64,000 bases of DNA from Laguncularia racemosa (GCA_037954665.1 JBBMOL010000178.1:954451-1018450), one strand, 5' to 3'. Shown: positions 1 to 9,703, counted from the stretch's first letter. Numbers and translations: made by a program. The notes: generated by a model from the sequence alone, not told the origin.

Positions 1-237
1 CAACACTCTATGCTACTGCCCTTCCACGAGATTATTGACCATAAAATGATACAACAAACTTCCCAATCCAACTCCAAAAATCAGCAAATTAAAGCTCCAA
101 CCAAGGTAATTTCGTAAGTCACAAACTACACAACACAATTGCGGTTCACAATTTGATTAACCTTAATTGAAGATGAATATCACAAAATCAAATAACCATA
201 AATCCCTTCTCTCAACATGTGCTCTGATTCCAAAATA
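1..237 (-). mobile_element. Leader end and primer site of element A0 (leaves window at left)
   Basis: This is the 5' untranslated interior of an A-family element on the minus strand. At 221-232 is GCTCTGATTCCA, the reverse complement of an initiator tRNA-Met primer site with one change from the usual GCTCTGATACCA. It is followed directly by the LTR that starts at 238. No coding sequence is visible; the rest of the element lies outside the window. Confidence 0.75.
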
Positions 238-1281
238 TGATGTGCCTAATTCCAAGCTTAAGCACAATCAAAGAATCAAGGAAAACTCCTCAATTCACAA
301 AACACAAACCGGTTCACCTAGTAAGCAATTTCACATGAACACCTTGTAGAATTTGATGGAAATGGTTGTTCAAATGATATAATTGTAATATTTAATGATA
401 ACTTAACCAAATAACCACAATAAGGCTTGAGAAAAACGTGGAAATCAGTTCAAAATGAAGCAACACAAACCGTGAATTCCACTTCCCCTTTCAATACCAA
501 ATTCACGTCATAATGCACTAAAAATGATAGTGAATTCAATAACTGAAAGAACAATCAATCTTACAAGATTGATGTCCACGAATTACAATAACCAATAAGT
601 CCAAGAAAGATTCAAATCTACCCTAGATATGACTCACTAGAGAAGAAATGAACATCAACAAAGATGAATCGATATTACTCACGATTTCTCCTTGTTGCAC
701 TCGCCACAATTCCATCTTCTTAGGATTGAAATTGATAAGAGAATTTTGGAATTAGGAAACCCTAAGCCCTCTCACGAAATGTGAAGTGTTTTTTTCTGCA
801 AAATTAAGCCTCCTCAAACCCTCTCTTAAGCAAGTATTTATACTTGCTACTCCTAAGGTTAAAAAGTGCTCAAAATTACAAGTTTGCCACTTTTAAGGTG
901 GCTAGTCCTAAATGAAAATTACAAGGAAATAAAAGTGTCCCAAAACCAAATACAACCAAAAATAGTTCATAAAAGTGTAAATATATAAAAGAAATGGTCT
1001 TCAAGATGCTGGTCTTCTATAGGATCCATCGGCCCAACTCATCGCCGGTTCAGGTCGGTCCATGGATAACCCACAATTTGAATCTGAGGGAGTTTGTCCA
1101 TTGCCCTATAGAATATGATAAGTGTGCCTGTTGGAAAACACAATACAAGAATAATAGAAAAGGGGTTAATATATAAATAATTCCGGGGTCGATCTGCTCA
1201 AAATGGGTCCTCAACGCCAAGATTTGAAATCCTTCAGTTCTTGCCCTAATGATAGGTCTTGTCGGATTTTTATTCCTATCA
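238..1281 (-). repeat. LTR of family A (copy A0, 1044 bp)
   Basis: On the plus strand it begins TGATGTGCCTAA and ends GATTCCTATCA-like, so as an LTR it reads TGATAGGAAT...GGCACATCA on the minus strand. The same ends and layout occur at 13688-14728, 16483-17523, 52545-53590 and 57476-58521. A primer site lies to its left, so it is the 5' LTR of A0. A polypurine end (CATGGAGGG, 1282-1290 read on minus) of the gag-protease element E abuts it on the right, so it also stands where a 3' LTR of E should be. The promoter-like AAGTATAAATACTTG motif is at about 831-846. Confidence 0.85.
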
Positions 1282-2331
1282 CCCTCCATGTTGAAAAAGA
1301 TTCGACCTCGAATTTATATCGTCCATCCTGCTAGACCACATAAACAGACTCCTCTTTCCCTTAGGCTTCTTAAGGCAAATCCACCTTGTTTGTTGTACCT
1401 CAATTGGACTCATAGGAAGAAGTTTGTATGGCTTGCCCTGTTGCTGAATGGTATACTCATTGGTATATCCATCATACTTAGCTCTGAGGTCATACTGCCA
1501 AGGTCTTCCAAGGATCAAGTGTGTAGTTTCCATGGGAACTACATCACAAACAATCTCATCAGTATAATCACCAATAATTAGTGGAACACGAACCTGTTTG
1601 TGTACATGAACAGCTCCCTGTGGACTTAACCAATGAAGTGCATAAGGTCTTGGATGCTGCTCCACCTGTAAACCTAACTTAGTAACCCAGCTTGCTGAAG
1701 CAACATTAGTGCAACTGCTTGTGTCAACCACAATCAAAGAAGTCTTCTCCTGCACCATGCCTTGGATATGAAATAAATTGGCTCTCTGATTAGGAACAAC
1801 TTCACCCTGCTTAACCATTAGCAAGTCTCCCTGTACTGGATTTGCTATAATGTCTTCATCTTCCTCTTCTGCCTCAGTACCCTTTTGTTCTTCTTCCTCA
1901 CTCTCAACTTTGTCACCCTTTATTACCATAACCCTTTTATTAGGACATTGAGAAGCAATATGGCCAAGTCTTAAACACTTAAAACATTTTATATCCCTGC
2001 TCTTCTTTTGTTGTGTTTGGTCAACAGCCTCACTAGCGACTGCCTTTCCCTTTTCCTTCCTTTCCTTTTCTCTCTCACCATCATCTAACTTATGGTGGTG
2101 ATATGATTTCTGATCTCGCCTACGTTGATGCCGCTCAACCCGACTGGCTAATTTAATCACATCCTCAAGAGTCTGATAATGCTGGAGTTCCACTACATTG
2201 GCAATGTCCATCTTCAACCCATTGATGAAACGAGCTATGGATTCATCTGATGATTCTCTAATGTCACACCTTGCCATTAGTGTCTCAAACTCCTTCACAT
2301 ACTCTTCTATGCTTTTCTCACCTTGCCTCAA
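1279..2331 (-). CDS. Gag C-terminus, zinc knuckle and protease of element E (gypsy)
   Basis: This open frame continues gag of element E after a one-base frameshift near 2331. It begins with the capsid C-terminal part (VKEFETLMARCDIRE, then ARFINGLK), followed by a charged linker and a CCHC zinc knuckle CFKCLRLGHIASQC that binds the genomic RNA. An acidic stretch leads to an aspartic protease with VVDTSSCTNVAS at the active site and the downstream ILGRPW motif. After the protease the frame does not enter reverse transcriptase. It goes straight to NSRSNLFQHGG, which matches the last residues before the polypurine tract and LTR in the B and A elements (DLRTNPFQEEG). The element therefore encodes only gag and protease and must be non-autonomous. 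The frame stops in the first codon of the adjoining LTR. Confidence 0.85.
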   Translation of the reverse strand: MRQGEKSIEEYVKEFETLMARCDIRESSDESIARFINGLKMDIANVVELQHYQTLEDVIKLASRVERHQRRRDQKSYHHHKLDDGEREKERKEKGKAVASEAVDQTQQKKSRDIKCFKCLRLGHIASQCPNKRVMVIKGDKVESEEEEQKGTEAEEEDEDIIANPVQGDLLMVKQGEVVPNQRANLFHIQGMVQEKTSLIVVDTSSCTNVASASWVTKLGLQVEQHPRPYALHWLSPQGAVHVHKQVRVPLIIGDYTDEIVCDVVPMETTHLILGRPWQYDLRAKYDGYTNEYTIQQQGKPYKLLPMSPIEVQQTRWICLKKPKGKRSLFMWSSRMDDINSRSNLFQHGG

Positions 2332-2888
2332 GATTGCAACTCCATCAACATCTCTTGTTTATAGTAATCTGGCACAAATCTGCATCTCATCAACCTTTTC
2401 ATCAAAGCCCATGAACGCACTTTCTCCTCATCCGCCCTACGTCTCTCAGTTTGTAATTTATCCCACCACAGACTAGCATATTCAGAGAATGCTAAAGATG
2501 CCATCTTCACCTTCATGCGCTCATCCCACTCATAACAGTCAAACACCTTCTCAACCCGTGGCACCCAGTCTAGGAATTCCTCTGGTTTACTACTACCAGT
2601 GAAAGGTGGAATTTTCAGCTTTATGTTTTCAATCCCCTTACGCCTGTCATCATTGTTTCCTCTCCTACTCCTTTCACTACGAGCATAAGAATCATCACTA
2701 GAATGTCTCCTCCTAATTCCTGCACCACTATGGCTTCTTCTATCCCTAACCTCCAATCTCTCCATAATCAATCTAATATTTTCTTGGATTTGATTAAACT
2801 CAGCCCTAGTTACAACCTCACCCCCATTATCAGCATCATTCGCATTGTTGTTGTTATGAACACTTCCATGTGACGACATCTCTACCAA
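2331..2888 (-). CDS. Gag N-terminal and capsid part of element E
   Basis: The start MVEMSSHGSVHNNNN is followed by an Asn/Arg/Ser-rich N-terminus and a typical plant gypsy capsid: LKIPPFTG...EEFLDWV, EYASLWWDKL and RFVPDYY. Gag proteins of this type assemble into cytoplasmic particles that package element RNA. The frame ends at a stop after MELQS near 2328, and the next frame resumes with RQGEKSIEEYVKEF, so a single-base indel separates the two halves. Apart from this frameshift the gag-protease frame is open over about 1.6 kb, better preserved than most coding DNA in the window. Confidence 0.85.
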
Positions 2889-2906
2889 TCAAAATTTTAG
2901 CAAAGA

Positions 2907-3062
2907 TATTCACAAAAACCCAAATCTCAACAACACCCCAAACACCAATTCACAGCAATTCAACACCCAACAATTGAATTCAACAAAGATATTCACAAAA
3001 CCCCCAATTCTCAACAACAGCCCAAACACCAATTTAACACCCAACAATCGAATTCACAGCAA
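2907..3062 (-). repeat. Imperfect direct repeat of about 80 bp in the E leader
   Basis: Two adjacent units each contain GATATTCACAAAA, CTCAACAACA, CCCAAACACCAATT and CAACACCCAACAAT in the same order (about 2907-2990 and 2991-3062). They lie in the untranslated leader between the gag start and the primer site. Confidence 0.7.
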
Positions 3063-3179
3063 TACTTATCAAAATAAATTCCCAAATTTTCTAACCAACG
3101 ACAGTATTGAATTAAAACTACAATTGAGTTGTGATTCAACAGTCTTACCGATTTAACCCACGTTCTGATCGAATCCTTC

Positions 3180-3272
3180 GCTCTGATACCAAATGATAAG
3201 AATTTGGCATGCTCTGATACCAAATGATACGAAATCGGAATGCTCTGATACCAAATGACAAGGAATTGAAAT
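3180..3272 (-). repeat. 31-bp unit repeated three times: LTR end plus tRNA-Met primer site (element E)
   Basis: Units are 3180-3210, 3211-3241 and 3242-3272. Each starts GCTCTGATACCAAATGA, which on the minus strand is TCATTTGGTATCAGAGC: the CA end of an LTR, a short spacer and an initiator tRNA-Met primer-binding site. The remaining bases of the units differ (AAGAATTTGGC, ACGAAATCGGA, AAGGAATTGAA), so the copies have diverged since duplication. The unit at 3242-3272 joins the LTR proper at 3256. Confidence 0.85.
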
Positions 3273-3947
3273 CGAATCCTTCCACACAAACCAAATCGTT
3301 AATAACAATTTTAGGGTTTTCTAAATTTTGGTACTAACAAAGTAAAATCAAAGGATATGGATAAAATTACCAATCTATAGATGCCAAGATTGATAAAATT
3401 AAACTAATTCGCAATCAAATCATAGAACGATAGGGATCACGTTCTATAAATCAATCACTAAGGTTAAAGAATTCCAAGAATTCAATAACAATGCTCGCCA
3501 CAAATTCTATAGGAACCAAAAATTTGATAAGAACAACAAGAATAAAGTGAAAATCAATTCTCAATATTCAAGAATCTCTAAAGAGGATTCACACACACTC
3601 AAAGTGTTTATCTGTTAAAAAAAAAAACATTCTGTCGGAAAAACCTTAAAGAACACTATTTACATCATGTCTAAAAAAAAGTTGTGCGAGGCCATTCAAG
3701 GTCGATGGCCTAAATAGATAAGCCGGCACCAAAGGCCGGTGGCCTACATTTAGGCCGACACCAAGGCCGACGGCCTTGAAGTTAACTTGACTGGCCTTTA
3801 TTTAAGGCCGGCTTAAGGCTGGCCGAACTTCACCTTGTGTCCTCTCGATGCTTATGTCCTCCCTTTTTAGACCCCGTGTTGCCACCTATAGCTTAGATTG
3901 ACTTCAATTTCTTTGGTGCTCGTATCTTAGCTCTTGGAATTATATCA
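3256..3947 (-). repeat. 5' LTR of element E (about 692 bp)
   Basis: On the minus strand it starts TGATATAATTCC at 3947 and ends CCTTGTCA at 3256, next to the primer site. It does not resemble the family A LTR that stands at the other end of the gag-protease interior. At 3685-3835 it carries a cluster of GGCCGGC-rich palindromic words (for example AAGGCCGACGGCCTT), comparable to clusters in the LTRs of J and B2. No partner copy is in the window, so the ends rest on the TG/CA rule and the primer site. Confidence 0.65.
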
Positions 3948-4139
3948 TGACTGTTCACAACAATTAACCACAGTCTATCACCTACAATCAATCATAGCAG
4001 AAGCATTTTAAAACTTAAGTACACAAGCAGTCTCAAGCTTAACACAACTCAACAAAATCATTTAATGTTTATCTTTCTCTTCACTGATCTCTCACTCCTC
4101 ATAATATACTTATTCCACATGCTCATTATCTAAGTCTTG
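3948..4139 (-). repeat. Fragment of the LTR of element I, left of the F insertion
   Basis: The last five bases, TCTTG at 4135-4139, are repeated at 50343-50347, so this segment is continuous with 50348 onward once F is removed. It contains no gene. It is the part of the I LTR furthest from the I coding region that is visible. Confidence 0.7.
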
Positions 4140-5587
4140 TGACAAATGTTATAAAGTACTTATTAATTGTAATATTTCTTTCATTTAATTCTCTTATATT
4201 TTAGATGGATATTGCACTTATTTGCTCTTTATTTTGATTTTAGAGCTTTGAAATGTAATTTATAATTTAATAAAAGAATGTTGTAAATTTTGAGGCAAAA
4301 ATATCAATTTTACAAGATTAGAAAATATGACACGGTGAAGAGCATGGCCATGTCTAACGCCATGTAGAATAGAACAAGGCAAATCATTTTGGACTAGCTA
4401 TACAAGTAGCCGTTTAGAAGTACATGGGCAAAAACACTCCCATGTCAGTGAGTGTGTTGAAGGTAAATTTTTGGTATATTTGAAGCAAAAGCACGATTGT
4501 GCTATGACTATGTCAAGCCAAAAATCAACTTTCTAAAATTGATTTCCAAGCTCAAATTTACTTCCCAAAAGTGCAATTCATCCTAAAGATTTGATTTCCT
4601 TTCAAGAGCAGTTGAGTTTCCTAAAATCTAGAGAAGCTGTTATTGCTTATTGAATTGATATTTCCTAGTTTATAATGATTCTCAAGATTTTTCTAGGAAA
4701 CTAAAACTTTTTTAGAAGGGTAGAAATTGACTGCTATATAAGGAATATGAATTTCCAATAGAGAGGAGGAGTATTGTAGAGTGATAGTAGCATAGTGATA
4801 GATTTTTAGTATTGTTGTTTTGATGCTTTTCTTTTTGCACTCTTTTTATATTGTCGCTTTTAGATTTAATATGTCACTAGCTTAAACTTTGTTTTATACT
4901 CGAGTATGATGAACCTTAGAATGAATATGAAAATTTTCTAATTTATTATTCAATAAATTATTTGTTATTCTTGTAAGCCAATTATGTGTTCTTCACTGTT
5001 TCAATTTAATATTGTCGGCATATTAATTTGGAGTTTGATTTCTTATATAGAGATCAAGAGATCCTATATTAGAATAGATCTAGCATAATTGGAAGGAGTT
5101 ACATGTAATCCTAGAGATAGGATGATGTAAATCTTCTGGATTAGGGTTAAACCTAATAGTGGAGTTCATAGATTGAATGTAATGCAATTCTAGGGGTTTA
5201 ATTAAGAAGAGATTCCAATTAATCAACTTGAAATTAGGAATTAATAGACTCGAGAGAGCTATTAGTTCAAATTAGGAATTCATGTGGTCTAAGAGTACAA
5301 TAATGAAATTGAATACTAATTAGTTAATTACATTAGTGGGGGGGGGGGGGGGGGGGGGGGGGGTTCAAATCTGGATACACTTTTAATGATTGTTATTCTC
5401 TTTTGTTTACTCGTTGTTTGATTTTACTCACTCTACTCAATTTTTCATATTAGATAATAAGAAAAAAGGTAATTACTAGTAATCATAATCCTTATGGGAT
5501 TGACACTCAATATCAATATTCACAATACTATAAAATCAATAGGCACACTTGCCTATAGGTTTAAAGTAGTAGAATAGACCGATACCA
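4140..5587 (+). repeat. 5' LTR of element F (1448 bp)
   Basis: It begins TGACAAATG and ends GACCGATACCA just before a primer site. The 3' copy ends GACCAATACCG, so the terminal dinucleotide has mutated there. A run of 26 G lies within it at 5338-5363. The 3' copy lacks most of the segment corresponding to about 5050-5450 and has an extra AT-rich stretch at about 38525-38655. An AAGAGCATGGCCATG motif at about 4337 recalls the palindromic arrays of other LTRs here. Confidence 0.85.
5338..5363 (+). repeat. Run of 26 G residues
   Basis: An uninterrupted G tract inside the 5' LTR of F, between TTAGT and TTCAAAT. It could form a G-quadruplex, or its length could be a sequencing or assembly uncertainty. 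Confidence 0.9.
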
Positions 5588-5590
5588 AGT

Positions 5591-5612
5591 TTTTAACACC
5601 GTTGTTGGGGAT
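5591..5612 (+). promoter_or_regulatory. Degenerate tRNA-Asp-type primer-binding site of F
   Basis: TTTTAACACCGTTGTTGGGG follows the LTR end. It matches, with several changes, the GGCGCCGTTGCCGGGGA type used by Athila and Tat elements for tRNA-Asp priming. Confidence 0.65.
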
Positions 5613-5699
5613 TAGGACATTAGGAACTCCTATATCTTATTAATGTAATAATTATTTCTTTTATTTCTTACTATTTATTAATCTTTATTTTCCATAGTT

Positions 5700-7263
5700 G
5701 CTCATTTTCTTCTATCGTGTATGCTAAGGGGATGTTAAAGAGCAAGCTAAAGATATTAAGTTTTAGCTGAAGACTTGGATAATAACGAATCAATTAACAT
5801 GGCCAACAAATAAGATGAGAGAATATGTTTAACTATGCAAGGCCCTCACTTATAGGAGCTAATTCAAGTGTTGTCAGGCTTGCAATTGCAGCCAATAACT
5901 TTGAAATTAAACCTAATATTATTAAGATGGTTCAATAGTTCATTCAATTTGATGGGTTGTAGGATGAAGATATAAATGCATATATTGCAGACTTTTTGGA
6001 AATCTATGACACCTTTAAAATTAACGAGGCTACAGATGATGCCATCAGGTTATGACTTTTCCCTTTTTCTTTCAGAAATAAAGCTAAACAATGATTGAAT
6101 TCTCTTCCTAGGAGTTTGATTACTACATGGGATCAAACGGTAGAGAAATTCCTTGCAAAGTATTTTCCACTAGCAAAAACTACAAAATGACGGAACGATA
6201 TCTCTTCTTATGATCAAATAGAGTCTGAGACACTATATGATACATAGGAGAGATATAAAGATTTGTTAAGGAGATGCCCACATCATGGTCTTCCATTGTG
6301 GATGAAAATTTAGGCTTTTTTATGAATGACTAAATCAAACTACTAGGCGGACAATTGATGCAGCTACTGGAGGAATTTTAAATAATAAAACACTTGAAGA
6401 GGCCTAAAACTTAATAGAAATTATGGGCTTGAATACCTATTGGAATGTTACAAGAGCTAGACAATAAAGAGCAGTAAGAGTTTATGATGTAGATGTTGTT
6501 ACTACCTTACTAGCACAAGTTAAAGCACTAAGCAAGAAAATTGACGGAATATCCATGGCATAGCAACTAGGCTAGTCAATTTTTGTTTCTAATTTTAATG
6601 AACATGTTAATTTTGTAGGACTCCCAAAGGCAATAAAACAATCCTTACAATAACACTTATAATTCGGGTTAGGGAAATCATCCCAATTTTTCTTAGGAGA
6701 ATCAACAAAAGAATGGTCTACCCGGATTCCAACAATCACATCACTAGTTAGAAACAAAGCCAAATTTGGAAATTTGATGACAAAGTTTATTCATACCATT
6801 GAAACACATTTCCAAGCTACAAAAGCATCACTAAGGAATCGAGAAGTTTCAATTCAAAATCTTGAAAATCAAGTTGGTTAGATTGCAAAAATGATTTTAG
6901 AAAGATTTTAAGGAACTTTACAGGAAACATAGAACCTAATATTAGAGAACAAGTTAAGGTAGTCTTCTTAATGAAAGAAAAAGAAGTGCAATCTGAAGGG
7001 GAAAAGCTTAAGAAAAAGGAGCAACCCCCAAGGGCCAGAGAATATATTACGTACATTCCTTATCTAGCTCAATTGAAGGGAAGAAAGCGTTAAGGAGCAT
7101 TCAGGTAAGCTTTAAATTTTTTTATAAAAAAATTCACATTAATTCACCTTTTATTGAGGCCTTGTTGTAAACGCCGAAGTATGAAAAAAATCTAAAGGAT
7201 TTTCTTTGAAAAAAAAGAAAATTTGAAAAGATCTCAACAGTTCCACTTAGTGTAGAATGTTCA
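5700..7263 (+). pseudogene. Degenerate gag of element F (Athila type)
   Basis: There is no long open frame, but translation shows capsid remnants broken by many stops and frameshifts. The clearest block, at about 6330-6470, reads TRRTIDAATGGILNNKT, then EEA and NLIEIMGLNTYWN, the usual end of the Athila capsid domain. Further on, at about 7020-7260, KEQPPRAREY, PYLAQLKGRKR and TVPLSVECS match the Athila Gag-protease linker. The frame is cut at VECS by the insertion of element C and resumes at about 26814 with LVILQKNLLRKLKDP. The gene is not functional. Confidence 0.75.
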
Positions 7264-7298
7264 TGTAAATATATGTTTATAAATGTATATATATATAT

Positions 7299-8222
7299 TG
7301 ATGTGCTTTAAATGATTCAAGCACATAACATACTCCAATAAGCGTGAACAACAATAAAAACTAACAACAATTAACTTGATCAACTACTTCACAAATTCAC
7401 CCTAATTCACGAAAAATGGAAGCCAAACGGATATATGGAACAATCAATTGCAAGAATATCAATGGTTAATAAAGGAAATGAACTAAGATTCCAATTTAAA
7501 TTGAAATGTTTCAAATATGAAAATAGAACCCTAAATTCATGTGAAAAAAATAAGGAACCAAAAAATAGCACCTTGATATGACTCACTAAGGACAATTTGT
7601 AAAACAAAAAGAAATGATTGATATTACTCACAATCACTTAAGTTGGTTTTCGCCACAATTTCAATGATGAAATTGATAAGAGATCAATTGTAATGCATGA
7701 GGACTCTTCACGGCAATAAGGGTGTGTTTTTCCAATTATCAAAAGTCTCCCTAAAAACCCTAGTTAGCAAGTATTTATACTTGCTCCAATTAAGGTTAAA
7801 ATGTCCAAATATTTACGTCTATGCCACTAATGTGGCCAGTCCTAATTCAACAAATATAAGTAAATAAAAAACGTCCCAAAATGATTACAAAGTAACTGGT
7901 TCAATAATAAAATTACAAGTACAAAAATGGTCTTCAAAGAGCCGGTTCTTCAAGTCAAGCAAGTAAATTTGTTGGTCTAATTCATCTTCGGTTTAGGTCG
8001 GTTCATGAATAACCCACAAGTTGAGTCTTAGTGAGTTTGTCCATCGCCTTATAAAACCCGACAAGTATGCATGTTGGAATACACAACACATAAGTAATAG
8101 AAAAGAGGTTAGTATACAAATATTTCCGGGCTTGGTTTGTTCAAAGAGGACCTTCATTGCCAATTTTTGAAGTCCTTTGGTTCTTGCCTTAGTGATAGGT
8201 CTTGTAGGATTTTGATTCCTAT

Positions 8223-8224
<2 letters not shown>
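7299..8224 (-). repeat. Solo LTR of family A (copy A5, 926 bp)
   Basis: It starts TGATGTGCTTTAAATG and ends GATTCCTATCA on the plus strand, the family A ends. It lies inside the 5' LTR of C with no interior, so it is a recombined solo LTR. Read on minus, its first codons encode RNQNPTRPITKARTKGL, the basic tail found at the start of all family A LTRs. The AAGTATAAATACTTG promoter palindrome is present at about 7770. Confidence 0.8.

Positions 8225-8262
<38 letters not shown>
8223..8262. repeat. (CA)12(TA)8 microsatellite at the A5 terminus
   Basis: The terminal CA of the A5 LTR (on the plus strand) is continued by twelve CA units and then by TA units. The left flank of A5 is also TATAT, so the TA part is likely target DNA. 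Confidence 0.85.
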
Positions 8263-8317
8263 ATAATTAATATAATATAAGACTAAGGTTAATTAAATAA
8301 ATAAGTTAAAAAGATAG

Positions 8318-9171
8318 TGATGAGATCCAGGATGAGAGCCAAGCCGGAAGAAGAAACGTGGATCCTCTTAAAGTGCCACCTGGACCGATCATAAGAAATC
8401 GAGCAAAACGATTCAAGGAAGCACTTAACGGGTTGATAAAGGTTGTCCATGAAGCCGGAAAGGATTGGAGCAATCATGAAGTTGGAACGGATTGGAACAA
8501 CCATTGGAAGACCCTTGCTTTTGTACAAGTTATACTGGACACGGGTTGAAGAGGGCGTGTACTTTAAGGCACGGCCGTGTAGGACTCTCAAGATTGCCTA
8601 GAATCATACATGGCTAGATACACGGTTAAAAGGCACGGCCGTGTATGGAGTCAAGCAAATCCACAGAAAGATACACGGCTAAAGTACACGGGCGTGTATG
8701 TTGCCAGAAGTTGCACAGACAAGTACACGGCCAAAGTACACGGGTGTGTACACAGGCCGTGTATCCCCTGTCGGCCAGCTTGTTCTGTTTCGCGTTTTTA
8801 TGTCACTTAACTAAACTACGTCGTTTTGGACTTGTTTTTTACACGAATTGTAACACTAGTATAAAAGCTCCTAGGGTTTAGAACATTAGAGAAAAGACAT
8901 CATTGAACATTAAACACTTTTGAGAGGCACCTCTCTTGGTTCTTCAAGAACTTAATTCGAACTTATCGGATTGATTTCCGTGGCATTCATCCCAACTTAT
9001 CAATCGGTTTTCCATCCCGATTGTGGCGTCTTCACTTTTATACCAAGGTTCTTGTCTCGCTTATAGACAACGGGTCGCGGTTTTCCACTTTAGGTGTTTG
9101 GGCGTCTTAGGCAACGAATTTCCGAACGTATTGGTATTGGGTTTCGTCACGAGTTGGCGTGGTTCGTATCA
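8318..9171 (+). repeat. 5' LTR of element B (854 bp)
   Basis: It begins TGATGAGATCCAGG and ends TGGTTCGTATCA, directly before the primer site. The first 220 bases encode a basic protein tail when read from the interior into the 3' copy. A palindromic array follows at 8545-8780, then a conserved ACTACGTCGTTTTGG segment and TATAAAAGCTCCTAGGG (about 8860), a likely TATA region. The uninterrupted site CTCGC at 9056-9060 is the empty version of the A1 insertion site. Confidence 0.9.
8545..8780 (+). repeat. Array of ACACGGCCGTGT-type palindromes in the B LTR
   Basis: It contains GGCACGGCCGTGTA twice, TACACGGGCGTGTATG, TACACGGGTGTGTACA, AGGCCGTGTATCC and several half sites (ATACACGG). The 3' LTR has the same array at about 13172-13400. 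Similar arrays are at 46655-46915 (B3), 18080-18420 and 24390-24690 (C) and 56235-56490 (K). Confidence 0.85.
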
Positions 9172-9174
9172 GTT

Positions 9175-9187
9175 TGGTATCAGAGCT
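9175..9187 (+). promoter_or_regulatory. Primer-binding site of B (initiator tRNA-Met)
   Basis: TGGTATCAGAGCT lies three bases after the LTR end and matches the 3' end complement of plant initiator tRNA-Met. Confidence 0.9.
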
Positions 9188-9326
9188 TAGGTTTGTCAAA
9201 ACATCAAGTTCGGTTGAGGAAGGTAATATCAAAAACCCTAACTCCAATCGTTCATATCAATTATCGTGTTCAATTCCGCAATATTAATTGTCTTTTGATA
9301 GTGTAGTATTTATTAGTCGATTGTAA

Positions 9327-9458
9327 AAAAAAAAAAAAAAGAAAAAAAGAAAAAAAAAGAGTAAAAATCACGACCAAAAAAAAAAAAAGAAGGGAAAAGA
9401 AAAGAAAAGAGAAACGTGATCAAAAGCAAAAAAAAAAAACAGAGACAAAAAAAAAATT
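9327..9458 (+). repeat. A-rich purine tract in the B leader
   Basis: The stretch is nearly all A with scattered G, as A runs joined by single G. The B2 leader has the complementary T-rich tract at about 35680-35740. No gene is present. Confidence 0.85.
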
Positions 9459-9639
9459 CGGATAGAAAAATAGAGGAAAATTTTACGAACCCTAGAGTTG
9501 GTTTTGAATTCTACGGAAGGAAATTTGTGTAGTTCGGGTTAGTTGCAAGAGAATTGAGAAGAGGAAATTGGTGAGTGATATCATGTTGTTTGTGAGAATA
9601 CATGAGTGACTGTGTGATATCATCATTTGAGCAAAACAC

Positions 9640-9703
9640 GTAAGGGAGTGTATCGTGAGGTTTGATCATATATATATTTGTGTTGTACTAATATTTTCTG
9701 CAG
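9640..9703 (+). other. Putative 64-nt leader intron upstream of B gag
   Basis: ACACGTAAGGG gives a GTAAGG donor at 9640. GTACTAATATTTTCTGCAG supplies a TACTAAT branch-point match and a pyrimidine-rich acceptor ending at 9703. The gag start follows five bases later. The minus-strand element B2 has the same arrangement (donor GTGAGG, branch TACTAAC, acceptor TTGTAG, 63 nt at 35513-35451). The length is near the minimum for plant introns. Confidence 0.5.

Noticed and set aside
994..1176. Recurring 60-codon open stretches in A LTRs (also 13793, 16588, 58234) as conserved small proteins
   Set aside because: They recur because the LTR recurs and lie antisense to the LTR-encoded tail; no separate evidence for translation.
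3180..3272. Short regular repeats as a CRISPR array
   Set aside because: The units are directly adjacent, contain an LTR end and a primer site, and lie in a plant retrotransposon.
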